64,000 nucleotides of DNA from Aestuariibaculum sediminum. GTDB lineage: Bacteria; Bacteroidota; Bacteroidia; Flavobacteriales; Flavobacteriaceae. The stretch covers positions 248,001-312,000 of the forward strand of contig NZ_JACVXB010000003.1 in assembly GCF_014596945.1 (NCBI RefSeq), in the 5' to 3' direction. The notes beneath the pieces were generated by a model. That model did no database searches and was not told where the DNA came from. It was given only the letters and a program-made list of their open reading frames with translations. A program made the translations under genes and the position numbers. Below, one piece after another: positions 1-8,235 of this stretch; position 1 is the first letter of the stretch, and the number at the start of each line of letters is the position of its first letter.

Positions 1-586
1 TTTTATCGAGCTGTTGTAATTGCCCCATAATATTTTCACAAGGTCCTAAAATTGTGTTTAAATTAAATAATATTGCAGGTTGCTGATCTTCTTTAAATGT
101 ATACTTATGAAACCCCACACGCTTAGTACTGGTTAACTCTACCGAAATCCCATATCGATCCAGACTTAATTGATGGTATCCTGGTTTTACAACTTCTTTA
201 TCATGACTAAATTTCGAGTAATAATCTACAAATAAATTACTAGGAGAGCTTTTAGGAACACCTATTGGCATTACCGACACACCAGACATCTGCCATGCAT
301 GAATATGACTAAACCCCTTTATAGTATCTGTTGTATATCTATAACCACTTCCCCATGCACCCCCTATTTGCGTATCTGGACTCAAATTTACCATTCCAAA
401 TGGTCTACTGGCCGAAGAGAAAAAAAACCACCTTGAATTTTCAGTGTCTAATAAAGGATAAACTTTGTCAATTAATGATTTACTTAGTACTTTTTGCTTC
501 TGTTCTTTTTTACAAGCCATGGCCAGAGATAGCAGCGCCACTGTAAATAGCAGGATTTTATTTCGTAATAAATTAGAAATTGACAT
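1..586 (-). CDS. GH92 family alpha-mannosidase-like lipoprotein, N-terminal part
   Basis: This is the N-terminal 195 residues of a glycoside hydrolase family 92 protein that runs off the left edge. GH92 enzymes are calcium-dependent exo-alpha-mannosidases, often surface or periplasmic lipoproteins in Bacteroidetes. The translation starts MSISNLLRNKILLF and has a signal peptide ending in AMAC, so Cys25 or so should be lipidated. The GH92 N-domain signature follows: a SRPFGMVNLSPDT segment, then GSGYRYTTDTIKGFSHIHAW. The catalytic C-terminal domain lies outside the window. It begins about 40 bp after the GH28-type gene and is probably co-transcribed with it as part of a polysaccharide-utilisation locus. 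The family call is firm. The exact linkage cleaved cannot be seen. Confidence 0.85.
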   Translation of the reverse strand, partial: MSISNLLRNKILLFTVALLSLAMACKKEQKQKVLSKSLIDKVYPLLDTENSRWFFFSSASRPFGMVNLSPDTQIGGAWGSGYRYTTDTIKGFSHIHAWQMSGVSVMPIGVPKSSPSNLFVDYYSKFSHDKEVVKPGYHQLSLDRYGISVELTSTKRVGFHKYTFKEDQQPAILFNLNTILGPCENIMGQLQQLDK

Positions 587-626
587 TTTGTATTGCTTAT
601 TTAATTTTGAATAACAACTTTTATAA

Positions 627-2204
627 TTACATTGATCTTACCAAGTCCTTTAATTCTGGGCTTATATCAACATTTTCAGTTGTTTTCAAAAGGATTTGCT
701 TATGTTTTATTTTAGGAATAGTTATTTGCTCCATTTTAATTCCATACACCTCATCAAAAACAAATGCTGGTCTAAAATCTTTATCTTTTAGTTCTAAAAT
801 CACATTTTTAAAGAGTACACCTCTGACATGACGTATATAAAACCCCCAGGCTGGTAGTTCGCCAAACATTGTAAATTCAGGATAATCTTTAATTTTTTCA
901 GGCACTTGTTCTAAACGGCTTAAAGGGACATAGGCCATTCCTTTTGACGCTCTACCAGGGTAAGAAATTTTAATATTTTCTAATATTACATTCTCTATAT
1001 GGCATTCAGGAATACCAACAATTGAAGAAGGAATCGGGTTATGAAAAAAGTTTACAGCGGGGCCTCTCAGGTCATAATCTGTATCTGGTCTACCAAATGG
1101 AATTTGAACTTCTATATCATGTATAATTATATTTTTAATTATACCAGGTGTCTCTCCATCTCGGTGCCCTAATCTAATAAATATGGCATTACCCGTGTTC
1201 ACCGCATTTATACGAGAGACATTAATATTTTCAATAATACCCCCATCAACACTTTCTATAGCTATTGCTGATCGAAATGTATCAAATACCTCAATATTTT
1301 CAATGGTTACATTTTTAAATCCACCATAAGAAGCTGTACCAAACTTAATAGCGCTTGCACTTGACCTTATCTTACAATTAGCAATGTAAATACTATCATT
1401 TAAATGGCTAGGATAATAAGACTTTAAGCATATTCCATCATCAGCAGAATTTACGTCACAATTGGTAATTTGTACATTTTTACAATCAGTGACATCTATA
1501 CCATCATTATTCCAGTAAGCTCGATTTACGATTTTTAAATTATTTAATCTAAGCTTTTCACATAACTCAAAGGACGCCCCCCAACAAGCACTACTATGCA
1601 AGTTCAAATCAGTAATTGATACATTTTTACAACTAGAAAATCGCAATAATTTTGGTCGAGCTGTTTCATTTGGTCGCATCCTACGATAATTATACAGAGG
1701 ATCTATTTTAACCCCGGCGTGATGAAGGCTATCTACATTTAAGGCTAATTTTCGCCCTTGACCGTCAATTTTACCTTCGCCATAAATTTTAAAATTATGC
1801 GCTTTAAACGCTACTAAAAACGCCATTTGAGAATTATCATCTTGTTTAGGAGTATTTGGTCTTCCAGACATTTCCAAACTAACGTAATCGTATGGATTCG
1901 TACTTCCAAGAAGCGTAGCTCCATTTTTTAAGTACAAATTTACATTGGACTTCATTTCCAAGCTTCCTGACAAATAAACTCCCCTTGGAAAAACTAAAGT
2001 TCCTCCACCTTTTTCATGTACTTTTTGAATTAGCTCTTGAATAGCTTTTGTATTCATTACTTCCCCATTTCCTACAATATTATATTTAGTAACTTCGTAA
2101 AACTTGTCCTTTTCAATGGTCCAGGCGTTTATATTCAAACAAAATACACAAGACATAAGCCCAGTAATTAATAATATTTTTGATATTTTAATTTTTAACA
2201 TCAC
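627..2204 (-). CDS. GH28-type (polygalacturonase-like) secreted glycoside hydrolase
   Basis: This 525-residue protein has a signal peptide (about residues 1-28) followed by a right-handed beta-helix with many short repeats of the type 'NVxIxNxxI'. GH28 enzymes hydrolyse galacturonan or related pectin backbones. The motif NNDGIDVTDC, corresponding to the GH28 NTD motif, and the ADDGICLKS motif carrying the paired catalytic aspartates are both visible. The usual Gly-His-Gly motif appears as FGTASYGG, without its histidine, so substrate or mechanism may differ from classical polygalacturonases. It starts with two consecutive Met codons. The GH92 gene follows closely on the same strand. The fold and family call are good. 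The substrate is an inference. Confidence 0.8.
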   Translation of the reverse strand: MMLKIKISKILLITGLMSCVFCLNINAWTIEKDKFYEVTKYNIVGNGEVMNTKAIQELIQKVHEKGGGTLVFPRGVYLSGSLEMKSNVNLYLKNGATLLGSTNPYDYVSLEMSGRPNTPKQDDNSQMAFLVAFKAHNFKIYGEGKIDGQGRKLALNVDSLHHAGVKIDPLYNYRRMRPNETARPKLLRFSSCKNVSITDLNLHSSACWGASFELCEKLRLNNLKIVNRAYWNNDGIDVTDCKNVQITNCDVNSADDGICLKSYYPSHLNDSIYIANCKIRSSASAIKFGTASYGGFKNVTIENIEVFDTFRSAIAIESVDGGIIENINVSRINAVNTGNAIFIRLGHRDGETPGIIKNIIIHDIEVQIPFGRPDTDYDLRGPAVNFFHNPIPSSIVGIPECHIENVILENIKISYPGRASKGMAYVPLSRLEQVPEKIKDYPEFTMFGELPAWGFYIRHVRGVLFKNVILELKDKDFRPAFVFDEVYGIKMEQITIPKIKHKQILLKTTENVDISPELKDLVRSM

Positions 2205-2545
2205 TTGATTACATATTATTTTCCCAATTTAAATTTGGATTTTTCAAATATTTAAACTGTAAGCATTCATCTTTATGCAAATACTATTTTTAGAATTATT
2301 AAAAATTCTAATATTAAAACTAGTAGCAATCTATTATCTTTTTAAACTTATTTAATGGATAAATCATCCAAAATCATGTAGAATTTATGCAGTGAGTAAA
2401 AGTGTATTATAAATTACAATACCATAAGGATTCACACTCTAAAAGATTTCTTTCCTTAAATCCTTAGTTAAAAGTTTTAATACCAAATATTTATCCCCAA
2501 ACTTAATTAGCTGGTTTTTGAATAAAAAATTATTAAAACACTTAA
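2205..2545. other. Intergenic region with no convincing gene
   Basis: An AT-rich stretch of about 340 bp between the start of the GH28-type gene and the manA remnant. I see no intact reading frame, RNA gene or clear TAnnTTTG promoter element. It must hold the promoter of the leftward GH28-GH92 pair. Its right part may contain further decayed sequence from the missing 5' part of manA. Confidence 0.4.
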
Positions 2546-2830
2546 GGTGATTTACAAAATCAGGTTGAACGTGTTTTTAAAAGTCCAGCCCCCGATTTTG
2601 AACTTAGCTCAATAAAAATTAATGCTAACCAAAATTACACCCACGCTTCAAATACTTTAGAAATTATTATTGCATTGGAAGGTTCGGTTGAAATCAAAGA
2701 TGACAAGAATACAATTAATTTAAGGAAAGGAGAAGTAATCGTAATAGTTGCTAACACCAATTATATAATAACTAATAACACAAACGACAGCGCTATTTTA
2801 TACAAAGCTAAATGTCCAGTTGTAGATTAA
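2546..2830 (+). pseudogene. manA: 3' remnant of a class I mannose-6-phosphate isomerase gene
   Basis: An open frame of 94 codons begins straight after an in-frame stop and has no ATG start. Its product (GDLQNQVERVFKSPAPDFEL, continuing to a C-terminal KCPVVD) matches the C-terminal cupin-like domain of type I phosphomannose isomerase, including the 'F.SPAPDFEL' stretch followed by an EGSVEI...LRKGEVIVI beta-roll. The catalytic N-terminal two thirds, which carry the zinc ligands, are absent upstream. ManA interconverts mannose-6-phosphate and fructose-6-phosphate, which fits the adjacent GH92 mannosidase gene. It ends just before a strong terminator and the island's distal repeat. I read it as a 5'-truncated relic, although a small expressed cupin protein is possible. 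Confidence 0.65.
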
Positions 2831-2852
2831 ATTAACTTACATAAAGAACAAT

Positions 2853-2885
2853 AAAAAAGCCTGATGAATATCATCAGGCTTTTTT
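2853..2885. terminator. Bidirectional rho-independent terminator at island edge
   Basis: A perfect 15-bp inverted repeat (AAAAAAGCCTGATGA and its complement) with a 3-nt ATA loop. It gives a GC-containing stem with T-runs in both directions. It abuts the 15-bp tRNA-Pro-like repeat with no gap, so before island insertion it would have been the terminator just past the 3' end of tRNA-Pro. It also terminates the manA remnant. Confidence 0.85.
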
Positions 2886-2900
2886 GTCGGGGTGGCAGGA
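2886..2900. repeat. Island distal attachment repeat (tRNA-Pro 3' end duplicate)
   Basis: The 15-bp word GTCGGGGTGGCAGGA is identical to the last 14 bases of the tRNA-Pro gene (acceptor 3' strand, discriminator and the end of the T stem) plus one flanking base. Similarity stops abruptly after it. There is no tRNA body here, so this is an attachment-site copy and not a second tRNA gene. Confidence 0.8.
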
Positions 2901-2959
2901 AGACCTTAAAACCCAACTTATGTAGTGAAATCAATAAGTTTCAAACTCTAATTAACTTT

Positions 2960-2971
2960 TGGTAACCGAAT
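2960..2971. repeat. Candidate integrase arm site, left end
   Basis: The word TGGTAACCGAAT occurs here, 60 bp inside the distal repeat. It occurs again in the same orientation near the integrase end, where a partial inverted copy is also present. Matched short repeats just inside both ends of an element are typical of arm-type binding sites of lambda- and CTnDOT-like integrases. The binding role is inferred. Confidence 0.5.
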
Positions 2972-3155
2972 GAGTAACTTATTTGATGAGAACTTTTGTT
3001 TGTATTTATACTAAAAATTCTACTTGCAATATTACAATTTTTAGATTTGAGTCTCAAACCTCATTCAAACATATATTTTTAAAACCAATATTGATAAATT
3101 GAAAAATTATCTATTCACTATAGCTTTCATTTATTTATTTTTGCGACTGATCATG

Positions 3156-3707
3156 TTAATATTTTTTTGATGGATACTCTCTATGCTTTGTTATATTATT
3201 AAAAGCCAAAGCAATTACAAATAATATTAATACCCCAGACAAAACGGGTGAAAACACATAATAATACCCTAAAGATTTTATTTTTTCAGTTCCAATAATT
3301 GCTATCAATGCTGTTGCTCCTCCCGGAGGATGTAAAGTCTTGGTAAATTGCATTAAAACAATAGAAATCGCAACTGCCAAAGGAGCAGTCAACCATATAA
3401 TTTCTGGAAATATTTTATAGATTGTAACACCGATAAGAGCAGGAATTAAATGACCTCCTATTAAATTCCTAGGTTGTGACAATGGGCTTCGAATAGCTCC
3501 AAAAATCAAAACACTTGTGGCCCCAAAAGAACCAATTAAAAAAACATTCTCCTCTTTCGATAAATAAAACGATTGAAAGAAAGCAATGACTCCTATACCA
3601 ATAAAAGCTCCCAAAAAAGACCAAAATTTTTCTGTATAATCGATAAGTGTTTCTCTATATAAAATATATCTGGATACTCTAATTCCTCTTTTTATCCTAG
3701 TTCTCAT
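3156..3707 (-). CDS. HPP family integral membrane protein, possible nitrite transporter
   Basis: A membrane protein of about 183 residues with four or five hydrophobic segments and the family signature LHPPGGATALIAIIGT. Plant and cyanobacterial HPP proteins have been implicated in nitrite transport. Here the gene is divergent from the copper nitrite reductase gene and shares its upstream region, which contains a 28-bp palindromic operator, so nitrite movement across the inner membrane is a reasonable guess. I take the ATG giving MRTRIKRGIRVSRYILYRET as the start. An in-frame TTG 30 bases upstream would add ten residues. The HPP family call is firm. The substrate is inferred from context. Confidence 0.75.
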   Translation of the reverse strand: MRTRIKRGIRVSRYILYRETLIDYTEKFWSFLGAFIGIGVIAFFQSFYLSKEENVFLIGSFGATSVLIFGAIRSPLSQPRNLIGGHLIPALIGVTIYKIFPEIIWLTAPLAVAISIVLMQFTKTLHPPGGATALIAIIGTEKIKSLGYYYVFSPVLSGVLILFVIALAFNNITKHREYPSKKY

Positions 3708-3831
3708 AGATGTATTAAGTGTGGTCTTTATTTTCAATTAAAAAGATGCAAAAATACTAAGTTTAAACTTTTAATAATTATTTTACTAATCAAATTCACC
3801 TAGAAAAGATTGAAATTTTAAACCTAAAAAA

Positions 3832-3859
3832 ACAATTAAGACAAATTTATCCTAATTAT
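3832..3859. promoter_or_regulatory. Candidate NsrR-like operator between HPP and nirK
   Basis: A 28-bp imperfect palindrome with arms ACAATTAAGACA and TATCCTAATTAT separated by 4 bp. It matches in spacing and core (AATTAAGA-N6-TATCYTAATT) the palindromes before the Rrf2 regulator gene and before norZ. It lies about 35 bp upstream of the nirK -7 element in the divergent HPP-nirK spacer, so it could serve both genes. Confidence 0.6.
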
Positions 3860-3893
3860 GATAAATATCATATTTTAAAAAAATAGTATATCA

Positions 3894-3901
3894 TAGTTTT
3901 G
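3894..3901 (+). promoter_or_regulatory. nirK promoter -7 element
   Basis: TAGTTTTG fits the Bacteroidetes -7 consensus TAnnTTTG and lies 20 bases before the nirK ATG. No good TTG -33 element sits at the normal spacing, which would fit a promoter needing an activator or subject to regulation by the operator just upstream. Confidence 0.5.
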
Positions 3902-3921
3902 AGAATACTAAATCACTAAAT

Positions 3922-5364
3922 ATGAAAACACAAATCAAATATTTACCCTTAATTATTACTTTATTTCTTTTTAGCTGCTTCAAAAATCAAGAAAAACATT
4001 ACGAAAACACTTCAAAAATTCCCGTAAGCAGAGAAATGGTTGCAGAATTAACCTCTCCTCCCAATGTACCTACACCTGTAGGACGGAGAAACGCAAAAAA
4101 GCTAATTGTTAAAATGGAAATTCTTGAAAAAGAAGGAGAAATAACCAATGATGTTCGTTATGTATACTGGACATTTGGAGGTACAGTTCCTGGTAGTTTT
4201 ATAAGAACTCGTGTTGGTGACGAAGTGGAATTTCATCTTCAAAATCATCCAGAGAACAAACTACCTCATAATATAGATTTGCATGCTGTTACAGGTCCCG
4301 GAGGAGGTGCTGAATCTTCTTTTGTAGCACCTGGACATGAGAAAGTATTTTCCTTTAAAACTTTAAATCCGGGTTTATATGTATATCACTGTGCAACAGC
4401 TCCTGTAGGTATGCACATAGCCAATGGTATGTATGGTTTAATTTTAGTTGAACCTGAAGGAGGTTTACCTGCTGTTGATAAAGAATATTATATTATGCAG
4501 GGTGATTTCTATACAAAAGGCGCTAATGGTGAACGCGGCTTACAACCTTTCGACATGCAGAAGGCAGTCGATGAAAAAGCTGATTATGTTGTATTTAACG
4601 GTAAAGTAGGCGCGCTAACCGGAGATAATGCAATAACAGCGAAAGTTGGTGAAACAGTGAGGCTTTTCGTAGGAAACGGAGGCCCTGGTTTGGTTTCCTC
4701 ATTCCATGTTATAGGAGAAATATTTGACAAAGTACATATTGAAGGAGGAAAACAAACCAATGAAAATGTACAAACAACTCTTATTCCCGCTGGTGGTGCA
4801 GCTATTGTTGAATTTAAAGTAGATGTTCCCGGAACATTTATTTTGGTAGATCACTCGATCTTCAGAGCATTTAATAAAGGCGCGTTAGGTATGCTTAAAG
4901 TAGAAGGCGAAAAAAATAAAAAAATATATTCTGGAGAAATTAGAGATGATATTTACCTTCCTGAGGGGCCGGGTATTCAGTCTATGCCGACAACCGATGA
5001 AATTGTAGAATCTGAGATTCCAGCCAAATCCTTTGATGAACAAATGAAATTTGGTAAACAAACCTATATGCAAACCTGTTTTGCTTGTCACCAATCAGAA
5101 GGACAAGGAATACCAAATGCCTTCCCTCCTTTAGCTAAATCTGATTACCTAAATGCCGATATTAATCGCGCAATAGATATTGTATTGCATGGAAAATCTG
5201 GGGAAATAACCGTTAATGGTGAAAAATACAATAGTGTTATGACCAAACAAATGCTCTCTTCAGAAGAAATTGCAAATGTATTAACTTATGTATACAACAG
5301 TTGGGGCAATTCTAAAAAAGTGGTAACGACATCTATGGTCGAAAATGTAAAAAACAAAAAATAG
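3922..5364 (+). CDS. nirK: Copper nitrite reductase with C-terminal cytochrome c domain
   Basis: Reduces nitrite to NO in the periplasm. The 480-residue product has a lipoprotein signal ending in LFSC (Cys19), two cupredoxin domains (about 60-330) and a c-type cytochrome domain (about 372-470). All copper ligands can be placed: type 1 His116, Cys157, His165 and Met170; type 2 His121, His156 and His311; and the catalytic pair Asp119 and His262. The haem motif is CFACH at 386-390, with Met in NSVMTKQ as a likely sixth ligand. Haem-tethered NirK proteins accept electrons through their own cytochrome domain. nirV, a SCO gene and a barrel gene follow with gaps of 7-12 bp or overlap, indicating one operon. 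The cytochrome domain closely resembles the small cytochrome c encoded outside the island after the sugar dehydrogenase gene. Confidence 0.96.
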   Translation: MKTQIKYLPLIITLFLFSCFKNQEKHYENTSKIPVSREMVAELTSPPNVPTPVGRRNAKKLIVKMEILEKEGEITNDVRYVYWTFGGTVPGSFIRTRVGDEVEFHLQNHPENKLPHNIDLHAVTGPGGGAESSFVAPGHEKVFSFKTLNPGLYVYHCATAPVGMHIANGMYGLILVEPEGGLPAVDKEYYIMQGDFYTKGANGERGLQPFDMQKAVDEKADYVVFNGKVGALTGDNAITAKVGETVRLFVGNGGPGLVSSFHVIGEIFDKVHIEGGKQTNENVQTTLIPAGGAAIVEFKVDVPGTFILVDHSIFRAFNKGALGMLKVEGEKNKKIYSGEIRDDIYLPEGPGIQSMPTTDEIVESEIPAKSFDEQMKFGKQTYMQTCFACHQSEGQGIPNAFPPLAKSDYLNADINRAIDIVLHGKSGEITVNGEKYNSVMTKQMLSSEEIANVLTYVYNSWGNSKKVVTTSMVENVKNKK

Positions 5365-5371
5365 CCAAGTC

Positions 5372-6151
5372 ATGAAAGATCATGTTTTCAGATTATTAAT
5401 TTTTATAATTATCAGTCAAACTAAATTGTTTGGGCAGTCTGAAAACATGGTCTTTATACAAGGTAGTCGATATATCCCACTTTACGGAAGAGATTCTACC
5501 GTTGTAGAAGTTAAAGATTTTGAAATGGACATTTTCCCTGTCACTAATGTCCAATTTTTAGAATTTGTTAAACAATATCCTAAATGGCAAAAATCGAAAG
5601 CCTTAAAATTATTTACTGATCAAAGCTATTTATTAAATTGGAAAAATGATTTTGAACTTAATGATACAGAAAAACAAAATAGCCCAGTAACTTATGTTTC
5701 CTGGTTTGCAGCTAAAGATTATTGTGAGTGCCAAGGCAAACGATTACCTACTATTGATGAATGGGAATACGCCGCTATGGCAGACCAAACCTCTCGTGAT
5801 GCTAGGCTTAAACCTGAGTATAACAAACAAATTCTAGCTTGGTACGAAACCCCTAAGACCAATGAAAATCTTATAGGTAAAAATCAAAAAAATGTTTGGG
5901 GAGTATATGATTTGCATGGTCTAGTTTGGGAATGGACACTTGATTTTAATTCTGTGCTCATTACTGGTGAATCGAGAAAAGATGTCGATAAAGACAATAA
6001 TCTATTCTGCGGAAGTGCAGCCGTTAACGCCACCGATTTAATGAACTATGCGGCCTTTATGCGTTATGCCATCAGGGGAAGCCTAAAAGCTAAATACGCT
6101 ATGAAAAACTTAGGGTTTAGATGTGTAAAAGATACAAAACCACAACCATGA
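5372..6151 (+). CDS. nirV: NirV-like formylglycine-generating-enzyme (SUMF1) family protein
   Basis: A secreted SUMF1/FGE-sulfatase-domain protein of 259 residues. A signal peptide is followed by the family landmarks: 'F.MD.FPVTN.QF.EFV', 'PVTYVSWFAAKDYCECQGKRLPTIDEWEYAA', 'NVWGVYDLHGLVWEWTLDF' and a C-terminal 'YAMKNLGFRCVKD'. NirV homologues are found directly after nirK in several denitrifiers. Their precise role in nitrite reductase maturation or function is unsettled. The gene starts 8 bp after nirK and its stop overlaps the start of the SCO gene by four bases (ATGA), which supports translational coupling. The family is certain. The nirV label rests on position. Confidence 0.85.
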   Translation: MKDHVFRLLIFIIISQTKLFGQSENMVFIQGSRYIPLYGRDSTVVEVKDFEMDIFPVTNVQFLEFVKQYPKWQKSKALKLFTDQSYLLNWKNDFELNDTEKQNSPVTYVSWFAAKDYCECQGKRLPTIDEWEYAAMADQTSRDARLKPEYNKQILAWYETPKTNENLIGKNQKNVWGVYDLHGLVWEWTLDFNSVLITGESRKDVDKDNNLFCGSAAVNATDLMNYAAFMRYAIRGSLKAKYAMKNLGFRCVKDTKPQP

Positions 6152-6858
6152 AAATTTTAAAAATAATTACAATTTTTGCGCTGCTCACATTCACTTTCAG
6201 CTCATGTAACTCAAATAAGTCAAAACAGGGTACGATACTTTACTTATGCCCAATGCAATGCGAAGGTAATAAAACATATAACCAACCTTTTAATTGTCCA
6301 ATATGTAAAATGGATTTACAACCATTGGAAACAAGTGCTTCAAAAATTGAAAATACTGATGGTATTTCAGAAGAATCAATTTTCAATTTAACTTCTAATT
6401 GGAACACCGAAGAAGGTGAGCAGATTCTTTTGAAGGATTTAAAAGGAAAAACGCTGGTTATGGTCATGATTTATACTTCATGTAAAGCCGCCTGCCCGCG
6501 TTTAGTTGCAGATATGCGGAATATTGAGGCACAAATTCCTGATAACAAAATAGACCAGCTCAACTTTGTATTAATTAGTATAGATTCAAAAACAGATACG
6601 CCCGAACGTCTGAAATCCTTTGCCATTGAAAATTATATGGATGACCCGCAATGGACATTCCTTCAAGGTACTGAAACTGGGGTTAGGGAATTCGCAAATG
6701 TATTAGCCGTTAAATACAAACAAATATCTCCAATAGACTTTTCGCATTCTAATATTATAAGTATTTTTAATCCTAAAGGCGAATTAATACATCAACAGGA
6801 AGGCTTAGGAGTGGATAACACTGAAACAATCGATGCCATCCTTAGACTAACCAATTAA
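6148..6858 (+). CDS. SCO1/SenC copper chaperone with heavy-metal-binding domain, lipoprotein
   Basis: A lipoprotein of about 236 residues (lipobox ending FSSC, Cys20). Residues 31-60 form a small heavy-metal-binding domain with CPMQC and CPICKMDLQP motifs. The rest is a thioredoxin-fold SCO domain with the copper-binding TSCKAAC pair (Cys112 and Cys116) and a conserved histidine in DFSHSN near residue 203. SCO proteins deliver copper to, or act as thiol reductants for, copper enzymes. Inside a nirK operon the likely client is NirK. I chose the ATG overlapping the nirV stop, because an upstream in-frame start would bury the signal peptide behind nine charged residues. The combination of the two metal-binding domains in one protein is notable. 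Confidence 0.88.
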   Translation: MKILKIITIFALLTFTFSSCNSNKSKQGTILYLCPMQCEGNKTYNQPFNCPICKMDLQPLETSASKIENTDGISEESIFNLTSNWNTEEGEQILLKDLKGKTLVMVMIYTSCKAACPRLVADMRNIEAQIPDNKIDQLNFVLISIDSKTDTPERLKSFAIENYMDDPQWTFLQGTETGVREFANVLAVKYKQISPIDFSHSNIISIFNPKGELIHQQEGLGVDNTETIDAILRLTN

Positions 6859-6870
6859 ACCATCTTAAAA

Positions 6871-8130
6871 ATGAAAAACTTTATAGCAATTCTATTTACA
6901 GGAGTTGTAATGACCTGTTACGCTCAGGAATTTGAAATTTCGGCAGAATTAAGACCTCGTTATGAATATAGGCATGGCTATAAAACGTTAATTCCAAACG
7001 ATGCTGAAGCTGCAAATTTTATATCCCAACGAACACGTTTAAATTTAAAATTTACTTCTGAAAAAATTCAGGCCTTTGCTGCCCTCCAAAACATAAGGGT
7101 TTGGGGAGACATTGCTACCTTATCTGCTTCTGACAAGAACGGAACAGCTGTTCATGAAGCCTGGGCTAAACTCTACCTGACATCTAACTTTTTTTTAAAA
7201 TTAGGGAGGCAAGAAATTGTTTATGATGACCAAAGGATTTTTGGAAATGTGGACTGGGCACAACAAGCCAGAAGTCATGATGCCCTTATAGCATCTTTTA
7301 AAGGAACTAATAACGGACATTTAGATTTTGGATTCGCATTAAGTTCTGAGGAAGAAAGTCTGTTTAAAACAAATTATGAAGTAAACAATTATAAAAACTT
7401 TCAATATTTATGGTATCATAATCAACTTAAAAACACAAGTATAAGTTTATTATTTTTAAACCAAGGACTTAATTACACTGATAATCTTGAGCAAAAAATA
7501 AGTTATAACCAAACCATAGGAGCCAGACTAACTTATAATAAAGATTCATTTGGTACTGATGCTTCCGCATACTTGCAAACTGGTAAAATTGCTAGCTCTC
7601 ATTTAAACGCATACAATATTGCTGCAAATGTATATTATGATTTTACAAATCATTTTAATCTGGCAATAGGTTTTGAATATCTTTCAGGAACAAACAACAA
7701 TTCTAATGCTTCAAAAATAAGCTCATTCAATCCTTGGTATGGAACCAATCATAAATTTAATGGTTTAATGGACTATTTTTATGTTGGAAATCATATAAAT
7801 TCTGTTGGTTTGACAGATATCAATGCCTGTTTATTTTTTCATAAAAATAAATTCAGTGGTAAACTTATGCCTCATATTTTTTCTGCTGCTGCCAAAGTGT
7901 TTGATGACTCTGGAAATGAAATGAACCAATCTTTAGGTACAGAATTGGATTTGGTTTTCACTTATAATTGGATTAAGGATGTTAATTTTCAGTTTGGATA
8001 CTCTCAGTTATTTGCTACTAATACGATGTCAATCCTAAAGGGAGGTAATAATAATGCTACTAATAACTGGGCTTGGTTTATGATAACCATAAAACCTACC
8101 CTATTCAAAAATTCAATTTTCAGTAATTAA
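6871..8130 (+). CDS. Alginate-export-like outer-membrane beta-barrel protein
   Basis: A 419-residue protein with a signal peptide (cut after CYAQ) and a predicted beta-barrel rich in alternating aromatic and polar strands. The N-terminal part (SAELRPRYEYRHGY, then SQRTRLNLKF and KLGRQEIVYDDQRIFGNVDW) matches the alginate-export (AlgE-like) barrel family, which is widely used in Bacteroidetes for unrelated solutes. It is the last gene of the nirK-nirV-SCO operon, 12 bp after SCO. A role as an outer-membrane channel for nitrate, nitrite or copper is inferred from context only. It converges on the next gene across a spacer of about 105 bp with no obvious hairpin. Confidence 0.75.
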   Translation: MKNFIAILFTGVVMTCYAQEFEISAELRPRYEYRHGYKTLIPNDAEAANFISQRTRLNLKFTSEKIQAFAALQNIRVWGDIATLSASDKNGTAVHEAWAKLYLTSNFFLKLGRQEIVYDDQRIFGNVDWAQQARSHDALIASFKGTNNGHLDFGFALSSEEESLFKTNYEVNNYKNFQYLWYHNQLKNTSISLLFLNQGLNYTDNLEQKISYNQTIGARLTYNKDSFGTDASAYLQTGKIASSHLNAYNIAANVYYDFTNHFNLAIGFEYLSGTNNNSNASKISSFNPWYGTNHKFNGLMDYFYVGNHINSVGLTDINACLFFHKNKFSGKLMPHIFSAAAKVFDDSGNEMNQSLGTELDLVFTYNWIKDVNFQFGYSQLFATNTMSILKGGNNNATNNWAWFMITIKPTLFKNSIFSN

Positions 8131-8235
8131 CTATAATATTAACCCTTCACCAATGTTATTTTAAAGTCATTTATAACGTTTATTTTCTATTTAAACATAT
8201 TTTAAACCACCTATAATCTAATCAACTTAAAGACT

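Noticed and set aside
2886-2900. A possible second tRNA-Pro gene
   Set aside because: Only 15 bp match. No D arm or anticodon arm follows, so it is an attachment-site duplicate.
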